In this document: positions 1-5,158 of the stretch, piece after piece | Position numbering within the stretch: the first letter of the stretch is position 1 | Layout of the letters: every line of letters begins with the position of its first letter | Assembly (NCBI GenBank): GCA_937900045.1 | Contig: CALCEB010000211.1 | Coordinates: 1 to 6,952 of the forward strand | DNA: 6,952 bases | Origin: an uncultured Acidobacteriota bacterium | Lineage (GTDB): Bacteria; Acidobacteriota; Terriglobia; UBA7540 | Reading direction: 5' to 3' | Position numbers and translations under genes: made by a program | Notes under the pieces: generated by a model | The model's database searches: none | Told to the model about the DNA's origin: nothing | Seen by the model: the letters and a program-made list of their open reading frames with translations, nothing else

Positions 1-56
1 CGCAAAACCTTCGGATGGGCACTAAACATGAAGACATAAGCCGGCGACGGGCATTT
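1..56. other. Unassigned left edge
   Basis: No feature can be supported here. Frame 1 is open from the window edge to a TAA at 37-39 and could be the last dozen residues of a gene lying to the left, but twelve codons are too few to judge. The stretch ends where the repeat block begins. Confidence 0.3.
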
Positions 57-162
57 GCTGTAGCGCCGCTCGGAGCTTGCCCTGGCAGGGAGCGGCGAAA
101 TCCGCCGCTGTAGCGCCGCTCTATGAGCGGCGAAATCCGCCGGTCACAGACCGGCGCTACAG
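57..162. repeat. Compound palindromic intergenic repeat (REP/MITE-like)
   Basis: The 15-mer GCTGTAGCGCCGCTC occurs at 57-71 and again at 107-121, exactly 50 bp apart, and AGCGGCGAAATCCGCCG occurs at 91-107 and 126-142. The right end, GGCGCTACAG at 153-162, is the exact reverse complement of CTGTAGCGCC at 58-67 and 108-117, so the block is bounded by inverted termini. Between them lie nested hairpins: GCCGCT/AGCGGC (115-120 with 126-131), CGGCG/CGCCG (93-97 with 103-107) and GCCGGT/ACCGGC (139-144 with 150-155, 5-nt loop). The layout suggests one complete element (108-162) preceded by a partial copy (57-107). A looser relative of the end, GCGGCGCCTAC, sits near 169-179. It contains no open frame of its own that looks like a gene; an ATG at 123 inside it is in frame with the PilZ gene but is not the likely start. 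Similar elements are, from memory, dispersed in Verrucomicrobia genomes; this was not checked. Confidence 0.75.
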
Positions 163-181
163 AACCGAGCGGCGCCTACGG

Positions 182-221
182 ATGCAATTTTATTGCATGT
201 CTGGTTAATTCACTTTATAGT
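182..221 (+). promoter_or_regulatory. Candidate promoter with overlapping palindromic operator
   Basis: An AT-rich island in otherwise GC-rich sequence carries the perfect palindrome ATGCAAT-TTT-ATTGCAT (182-198). Its right half supplies a -35-like TTGCAT (193-198); exactly 17 bp later is TATAGT (216-221), which matches the -10 consensus TATAAT at five of six positions. Transcription would begin near 228, leaving a leader of about 18 nt that includes the AAGGAGA ribosome binding site at 234-240. A repressor bound to the palindrome would cover the -35 element. The promoter and the operator role are inferred; the palindrome and spacing are directly visible. Confidence 0.5.
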
Positions 222-245
222 AACTACCAGCAAAAGGAGACCGCC

Positions 246-554
246 ATGCCAACCCCCAAACCCAGCGAACGCCGCCGCAACGAGCGAGCCGTGGTGAACC
301 GGCCCGTGACACTGGTGGTTGATTCGAGCCACGACCAGATCGCCCACAATGCCTTCGCCTTGGATCTTTCCGAAGTCGGCGCGCGCCTTCGCGCCGGGAT
401 CGATTTGCAGCCGGGCCAAATGGTGACGATCATCCCCAATGAAGGCAGCGCCCAGTCGGTTAAGAGCCAAGTCATCTGGGTGGGGGAGAAAGGCTCGGCG
501 CGATCCGGCGAGGCAGGCCTTGCTTTCCTGCAGCCGGTCACGGTCAGCCTGTAG
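246..554 (+). CDS. Small single-domain PilZ protein (c-di-GMP binding)
   Basis: This 102-residue protein is essentially one PilZ domain. The arginine-rich N-terminal switch is present as ERRRNER (residues 8-14, giving R10-xxx-R14), and the second signature, D-x-S-x-x-G, is D40-L-S-E-V-G45. The rest has the expected beta-barrel pattern, ending in the hydrophobic strand GLAFL (91-95). PilZ domains bind cyclic di-GMP through these two motifs and change conformation or partner binding; because both motifs are intact, binding is likely. No signal peptide or membrane segment is seen, so it is probably cytoplasmic. The output target cannot be told from sequence. ATG 246 was chosen because AAGGAGA (234-240) precedes it by 5 nt and a promoter lies just upstream; the in-frame ATG at 123 would add 41 residues encoded by the repeat and is rejected. 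It appears to be a single-gene unit. Confidence 0.85.
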   Translation: MPTPKPSERRRNERAVVNRPVTLVVDSSHDQIAHNAFALDLSEVGARLRAGIDLQPGQMVTIIPNEGSAQSVKSQVIWVGEKGSARSGEAGLAFLQPVTVSL

Positions 555-559
555 CTGTG

Positions 560-581
560 GATTTCCGCCTTCGCGGGAATT
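560..581 (+). terminator. Hairpin after PilZ gene, possible terminator
   Basis: Six bases after the PilZ stop, ATTTCCGC (561-568) pairs with GCGGGAAT (573-580) around a CTTC loop, giving eight pairs with one T-G wobble; a further wobble at 560/581 is possible. There is no T tract after it, so it is not a classical intrinsic terminator and may instead protect the 3' end. The 3' arm GCGGGAATT (573-581) can alternatively pair with AATTCCCGC at 613-621. Confidence 0.4.
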
Positions 582-696
582 GAAGGACTCCCAGGCCGAC
601 CTCGACGTGGCGAATTCCCGCTAACCAAAACCTCCCTATTTCGTCATATCCTTTTGTGAACGGAACAATTCCCCTTTCATTGCCGTAGATGATCTT

Positions 697-703
697 GAGG
701 AGG
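697..703 (+). promoter_or_regulatory. Shine-Dalgarno deciding the permease start
   Basis: GAGGAGG lies 12 nt before ATG 716 and downstream of the alternative in-frame ATG at 689, so it can serve only the later start. The spacing is a little long. No clear -35/-10 pair was found between the PilZ gene and this site. Confidence 0.6.
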
Positions 704-715
704 CATAACCGGCAT

Positions 716-3268
716 ATGGTCAGCTTCGGATTCCTGGATTCGTTGTGGCGGGATTTGCGTTTCGGCCTGCGGCAGCTTCGCCGCAATCCGGCCTTCACTG
801 CTGTCGCAGTCATCACCCTGGCGTTGGGAATTGGCGCTAACACGGCGATCTTCACGCTGGTTGACGCGGTGATGCTCAAGAGCCTGCCGGTGTCGCGTCC
901 CAACGAGCTCTATCGCCTGGGCGACAACCGCAACTGCTGCGTGAACGATGGGTTTCAGGACGACTGGGCGCTTTTTTCCTACGCGCAGTACCAGCAATTC
1001 CACGATCACACGCCCGAGTTTAGCCAGATGGCAGCTTTTCAGGCGTTCACATTGGACTTGAGCGTCCGCCGCAGCGGTGCGACCGGACCGGCCGAGCCAT
1101 TCGTGGGCGAGTTTGTCTCAGGCAATTACTTCTCGACGTTCGGTCTCGGCGCCTTCGCCGGGCGCGTCATTTCGCCAGAGGACGACAAGGCAGGCGCGCC
1201 GCCTGTCACAGTGATGAGCGACCGCACCTGGCGACAGCACTTTGGCGGCGATCCTTCGGTGATCGGCGCCACCTTCACCATCAACACCCTGCCTTACACT
1301 GTGGTGGGGATCGCGCCGCCAGGCTTCTTTGGTGACCAGTTGCGCCCCAATCCGCCGGATTTCTGGCTACCACTCGCCGCTGAGCCGGCGCTGAACGGAC
1401 AGGGTTCGATCCTGAACCAGCCGAACACGGACTGGCTCTACATCATCGGGCGTCTGAAGCCCGGCGCGAAGCCGGCCGCCGTGCAAGCCAGGGTCACGGT
1501 TCAACTGCAACACTGGCTCAGCGTGCAACCGAACCTCACATCGCGTGACCGTGCGGATCTCAGCAAACAGCACATTGTAGTGGTGCCCGCCGGTGGCGGC
1601 GTGGCCAACATGCGGCAGGAAACCGCCGCCGGCCTTCGCTTGCTGATGACCATTTCCGGCTTGGTGTTGCTCATCGCCTGCGCCAACATCGCCAACCTGT
1701 TGCTGGCGCGCGGCGCCGCCAGCCGCTCGGACACTGCTATCCGGGTGGCGCTGGGCGCGCCACGGCGGCGGCTCATCGGGCAAGTGCTCACCGAAAGCAT
1801 ATTGCTTGCGGTATTGGGCGGAGTGGCGGGACTTTACTTCGCCTACGCTGGAACCCGGACCATCTTGCTGGTCGCGTTCCGTGGGGCGCACTATGTTCCA
1901 ATTGATGCCAATCCTTCCTTGCCGGTGCTGGGTTTTGCCTTCCTGCTTTCATTGGCCACGGGGATCGTGTTCGGCGCGGCGCCTGCCTGGATCACTTCGC
2001 ACTCCGATCCCGCCGAGGCTCTGCGCGGCGCAGGGCGCTCCACCCGCGACCGCTCATCGCTGGCGAGAAAAGCTTTGGTCGTGGTGCAAGTTGCGCTCTC
2101 CGCAGTGCTGCTGATTGGAGCCGGGCTGCTTACCCAAAGCCTGCGTCATCTCGAAAACCAGAGCTTTGGGTTTGAGGCCGAGGGACGCCTGGACGTGAGG
2201 GTCGATCCCGCCCTCGCAGGTTACAAGCCCGAAAAACTGTACGGATTCTACCAGCAGATCGAACAGCGCTTTCCTCGAATCCCTGGCGTTCTTAGCGCCA
2301 GCTATTCGCTCTACAGCCCGATGCGAGGCGACAATTGGTCCTCCGGTATTCACGTTGAAGGGCGCACCTTAGATGAGCGGGGACGAAGCCCTTCCTGGGA
2401 CCGCGTCGGCCCGAATTATTTTGAAACCATCGGCACGCGCTTGCTGAGAGGCCGGGTGATCGGCGACCAGGACACGCCGACTTCACGCCGCGTGGCTGTT
2501 GTCAACCAGACCTTCGCGCAAAAGTTTTTTCCGAAACAAGACCCTATCGGCAAGCACTTTGGCATCGGCGATGCCAGCCACAGCGGGGACTACGAAATCG
2601 TCGGAATCGTGCAGGATGCCAAGTATCAGAATGCGCGCAAGCCTGCCTACCCGACGTTCTTTCTGCCTTTCCTGCAGACAGTGACGGACAAGGAGCCGTC
2701 CTACAACACCGCGATGCTCCGTTCGAATTACATCGGCGACATCGAGCTGCGTGTGGCCGGCAAACCCGAGAACCTGGAAGCTGCGGTCCGGCGGACGCTC
2801 GCCGATATTGACCCCAACCTGACTGTGCTGAACATGCAAAGCTTTGCCGAACAGCTCAGCCTCAATTTCAATCAGGATGCGCTCATCGCACGGCTCACTG
2901 AACTTTTCGGTTTGCTGGCACTGCTCCTCGCCTGTGTCGGGCTTTATGGCGTCACGTCGTATTCCGTGGCCCGGCGCACCAATGAAATCGGCATCCGCAT
3001 GGCGCTCGGCGCAGACCGCCGCAACGTCATCGGTCTGGTGCTGCGCGGGGTGCTGGCGCAGATCGTTTTGGGCCTGGCCATCGGCATCCCTGTGGCTCTG
3101 GCCGGAGGCCGCTTGATGGCGAGCCAGCTTTACGGACTCAAGGCGAACGACCCGTGGATTTTCGGCTTTGCCGCCGTTGTACTCACTGCCTGCGCCCTGA
3201 TCGCCGGATTCATTCCCGCCCGTCGCGCGGCTTCGATTGATCCTTTGCAGGCGCTGCGCAGCGAATAG
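716..3268 (+). CDS. ADOP-type duplicated MacB/FtsX-like permease, no ATPase
   Basis: The 850-residue product is an inner-membrane permease with two fused MacB/FtsX units, the architecture called ADOP (acidobacterial duplicated orphan permease). The N-terminus (WRDLRFGLRQLRRNP, then a first membrane span at about 26-48) is typical. A MacB-type periplasmic domain follows (about 50-290), then spans at about 308-332, 358-385 and 401-425, closing with DPAEALRGAGRS (431-442). The second unit repeats this: a span at 451-474, periplasmic domain about 480-715, spans at 727-750, 773-797 and 812-833, closing with DPLQALRSE. The duplication is also visible as RVALGAPRRRLIGQVL (343-358) matching RMALGADRRNVIGLVL (761-776). 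There is no Walker A or ABC signature and no ATPase gene beside it, so any energising partner must be encoded elsewhere. Substrate is unknown; related MacB systems act on envelope substrates rather than true transmembrane import. ATG 716 is chosen on ribosome site and family N-terminus. A Cys-Cys pair (74-75) sits in the first periplasmic domain. Confidence 0.93.
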   Translation: MVSFGFLDSLWRDLRFGLRQLRRNPAFTAVAVITLALGIGANTAIFTLVDAVMLKSLPVSRPNELYRLGDNRNCCVNDGFQDDWALFSYAQYQQFHDHTPEFSQMAAFQAFTLDLSVRRSGATGPAEPFVGEFVSGNYFSTFGLGAFAGRVISPEDDKAGAPPVTVMSDRTWRQHFGGDPSVIGATFTINTLPYTVVGIAPPGFFGDQLRPNPPDFWLPLAAEPALNGQGSILNQPNTDWLYIIGRLKPGAKPAAVQARVTVQLQHWLSVQPNLTSRDRADLSKQHIVVVPAGGGVANMRQETAAGLRLLMTISGLVLLIACANIANLLLARGAASRSDTAIRVALGAPRRRLIGQVLTESILLAVLGGVAGLYFAYAGTRTILLVAFRGAHYVPIDANPSLPVLGFAFLLSLATGIVFGAAPAWITSHSDPAEALRGAGRSTRDRSSLARKALVVVQVALSAVLLIGAGLLTQSLRHLENQSFGFEAEGRLDVRVDPALAGYKPEKLYGFYQQIEQRFPRIPGVLSASYSLYSPMRGDNWSSGIHVEGRTLDERGRSPSWDRVGPNYFETIGTRLLRGRVIGDQDTPTSRRVAVVNQTFAQKFFPKQDPIGKHFGIGDASHSGDYEIVGIVQDAKYQNARKPAYPTFFLPFLQTVTDKEPSYNTAMLRSNYIGDIELRVAGKPENLEAAVRRTLADIDPNLTVLNMQSFAEQLSLNFNQDALIARLTELFGLLALLLACVGLYGVTSYSVARRTNEIGIRMALGADRRNVIGLVLRGVLAQIVLGLAIGIPVALAGGRLMASQLYGLKANDPWIFGFAAVVLTACALIAGFIPARRAASIDPLQALRSE

Positions 3269-3370
3269 CTCAGCTTCGAAGACACTCGAATGCCCTCCAG
3301 GCCCCATGCTGATATTGAGGCGGTCTTGCCGCCGGGGAACTCCACTTGAAAACACCCACCGAAGCCGCTG

Positions 3371-3440
3371 CACGGCGCCGCTGAACTTCACTCCCAATTT
3401 TTCACGGCGATGCGCCACGCCCACTTTGAAGGCGCCGTGA
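3371..3440 (+). repeat. Long-loop inverted repeat with a competing inner arm
   Basis: CACGGCGCC (3371-3379) is perfectly complementary to GGCGCCGTG (3431-3439). The same right arm, read as CGCCGTGA (3433-3440), is perfectly complementary to TCACGGCG (3402-3409). The two pairings exclude each other. A third small hairpin, GGCG-ATG-CGCC (3406-3416), sits in the loop. The function is unknown. Confidence 0.55.
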
Positions 3441-3519
3441 GATTCCCATCAATCCCCGTTCCCTTTGGCCAAAACCGAGGTATGCTACCCCTCGATTTGT
3501 AAGTCCAAGTCAAAAAGTT

Positions 3520-3549
3520 CCGCAGTGGGCCCGATGGGGGCGCCTGCGG
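3520..3549 (+). repeat. Two-tier GC stem-loop in DUF4139 leader
   Basis: CCGCAG (3520-3525) pairs with CTGCGG (3544-3549), and inside it GCCC (3529-3532) pairs with GGGC (3538-3541) around a 5-nt loop. It is a plausible RNA hairpin about 100 nt before the DUF4139 start; no role can be assigned. Confidence 0.45.
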
Positions 3550-3576
3550 CGGACGTTTAGGGATTCCCGAAGGTTT

Positions 3577-3601
3577 GCAAGCTGGGCCTGTGGGAGCTTG
3601 C
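3577..3601 (+). repeat. 7-bp stem-loop upstream of DUF4139 gene
   Basis: GCAAGCT (3577-3583) pairs perfectly with AGCTTGC (3595-3601) across an 11-nt loop. CTTTCT follows, which is too short and mixed for an intrinsic terminator. It may be leader structure or chance. Confidence 0.4.
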
Positions 3602-3649
3602 CTTTCTCGTTCGCGCAATGATTTGCGTGTGGCGCGGATTGGGGGGAAC

Positions 3650-5158
3650 ATGCAGCACAAACTGGGGACAGTGGCTGGCATCCTGCTGCTGGGGTGGGGC
3701 GCCGCGCGCGCCGCTCAACCCCGGCTCACCATTTACAACCAGAACTTTGCCGTGGTCCGCGTGGACGCGCCGCTCGATTTGAAGCAGGGCGTCAACCACG
3801 TTCAACTCTACGACATCACCGATTACCTCGAACCCAGCTCCGTCATTTTGCGCGACCCCAAGGGCCAATTCCCACTTCGCATTTTGGATCAGAATTACCG
3901 GGCGGACCCGGTTTCCGAGGAGCGGATGCTGCGGCTTTACGAGGGTAAGACCATCAACTTTCTGGTGACGCAGAACGGTCACAGCGAAATCGTTCAGGGC
4001 AAGATCATTCGCAGCGGTTCGGCGTCTTCAGCACAGCCCGCTTATTATCCGCAGCCGGGCGGCCAACCCGCCTTCTCGCCGCAACCCCGGCAGCCTATCA
4101 TCGAGGTGAACGGCCAACTGCGCTTCTCATTGCCCGGGGAGCCTCTGTTTCCGGCGCTCGCCCAGGGAACAATTTTGAAGCCGGTCTTGAGCTGGCAGAT
4201 TGAAAGCGAAAAAACAGGCCACGTCAATGCGGAGCTGAGCTACATCACCGAGGGAATCGATTGGGATGCCACCTACAACGTGATTGAGCCGGCCAAAGGC
4301 CAGATGCTCCATCTTCTCGGCTGGGTGACCATGCACAACCTCAGCGGCAAGACCTTTGAGAATGCCCAGATCAAGTTGATGGCTGGAACCGTGAACAAGA
4401 TTCAGCCGCAGTGGGGGCAGTCGAGTGCTGGCGTTGTAGGAGGCGTGCCGGGTGGCGTGCCAGGTACCTTTGGTCTTCCACTGGTCACTCAACAGCCGTT
4501 TGATGAGTATCACCTTTATGACCTCAAGCGGCGGGTGACGCTGCGCGACCAGGAGACGAAACAAGTGGAGTTCATCCGCGCGGGTGGAATCCAGTCAGAC
4601 CTTTATTACGTCTATGACGGCTTAAGGCTCGACCCCAACCAGTATAACGGCTGGAACCCGGACATGATCCGGCAGAACCGCGATTTCGGCACGCAGTCAG
4701 GGCACGGCGTGCAAGTGATGCGCGGATTCGCCAATACTCAAGAGAACCACCTTGGGATTCCTCTGCCCGCAGGCCGTTTGCGGTTTTACCGGGAAGATCA
4801 CGATGGTAACCTTGAATTCCTTGGCGAGAGCCGGATTCCCCACACGCCTGAGAACGAGACCGTGAACGCATATACCGGCAATGCATTTGACCTGCAAGGA
4901 AACCGGCGCCGCACCAATTACGTCATCGACAACGCGCAGGACACCTTGGACGAATCGTTCGAAGTCCGGTTGCGCAATCATAAGCAGACACCCGTTGAGA
5001 TTCGCGTAGTGGAGCATCTTTACCGGGGTGACACCTGGGAAATTACGCAGCATTCAAACGCCTTTGTGAAAACAGAAAGCCACACCATTGAGTTTCGCGT
5101 CCAGGTTCCCCCGGGCGGCGAAAAGGTGGTCACGTACACGGTGCATTACACATGGTGA
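3650..5158 (+). CDS. Exported DUF4139 domain-containing protein
   Basis: The 502-residue protein starts with a signal peptide: a short H/K N-region, a hydrophobic core (about 8-17) and a cleavage motif ARA-A near residues 19-22, so it should be exported. After it comes LTIYNQNFAVVRV (26-38), the usual opening of this family. The DUF4139 domain (PF13598) follows, with SYITEGIDWDATYNV (197-211), LLGWVTMHNLSGKTFENAQIKL (222-243, read as a segment) and a very typical C-terminus: IPLPAGRLRFY (370-380), LGESRIPHTPENE (391-403), RLRNHKQTPVEIRVVEHLY (440-458) and VTYTVHYTW (494-502). The family has no established biochemical function; it is beta-rich and usually extracytoplasmic. Two low-complexity insertions stand out: a Pro/Gln-rich linker at 129-149 and a Gly/Val/Pro stretch at 261-278. 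ATG 3650 is chosen because the signal peptide begins there and GGGGGGA (3641-3647) precedes it; a TTG at 3575 would place 25 unrelated residues before the signal. The stop overlaps the next gene's start. Confidence 0.92.
   Translation: MQHKLGTVAGILLLGWGAARAAQPRLTIYNQNFAVVRVDAPLDLKQGVNHVQLYDITDYLEPSSVILRDPKGQFPLRILDQNYRADPVSEERMLRLYEGKTINFLVTQNGHSEIVQGKIIRSGSASSAQPAYYPQPGGQPAFSPQPRQPIIEVNGQLRFSLPGEPLFPALAQGTILKPVLSWQIESEKTGHVNAELSYITEGIDWDATYNVIEPAKGQMLHLLGWVTMHNLSGKTFENAQIKLMAGTVNKIQPQWGQSSAGVVGGVPGGVPGTFGLPLVTQQPFDEYHLYDLKRRVTLRDQETKQVEFIRAGGIQSDLYYVYDGLRLDPNQYNGWNPDMIRQNRDFGTQSGHGVQVMRGFANTQENHLGIPLPAGRLRFYREDHDGNLEFLGESRIPHTPENETVNAYTGNAFDLQGNRRRTNYVIDNAQDTLDESFEVRLRNHKQTPVEIRVVEHLYRGDTWEITQHSNAFVKTESHTIEFRVQVPPGGEKVVTYTVHYTW

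Larger units (their letters stand above)
3269..3649. other. 381-bp intergenic region, structured, no gene seen
   Basis: No convincing coding frame was found on either strand. The region has a concentration of inverted repeats, listed separately below. Minor ones are GGCGG/CCGCC (3319-3323 with 3329-3333), which might act as a transcript end for the permease but has no T tract, CGAGG/CCTCG (3476-3480 with 3490-3494), and CGCAA/TTGCG (3614-3618 with 3623-3627) just before the next gene. TATGCT at 3481-3486 resembles a -10 box (four of six), but no good -35 is present 16-18 bp upstream, so a promoter here is only a possibility. If used, it would give a leader of roughly 155 nt for the DUF4139 gene. 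Confidence 0.6.

Noticed and set aside
57..162. CRISPR array
   Set aside because: The repeated units are palindromic, partly overlapping and only two, with no unique spacers of uniform length.
123..245. N-terminal extension of the PilZ protein from ATG 123
   Set aside because: The extension is encoded by the palindromic repeat, crosses the candidate promoter and lacks a ribosome site; ATG 246 has a strong one.
1367..1891. 174-codon open frame on the - strand inside the permease
   Set aside because: Antisense shadow of the permease coding frame, with low-complexity basic and Gln-rich composition and no motif.
3319..3333. GGCGG/CCGCC hairpin as terminator of the permease gene
   Set aside because: The stem is only 5 bp and is followed by GGGGAACTCC rather than a T tract.
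2483..3424. 313-codon open frame on the - strand opposite the permease
   Set aside because: It lies almost wholly antisense to a clear permease, its composition is rich in His, Gln and Arg as expected of a GC-rich shadow frame, and it shows no recognisable domain.
3575..3649. TTG-initiated extension of the DUF4139 protein
   Set aside because: It would put 25 residues before a well-formed signal peptide, and its sequence overlaps leader hairpins.
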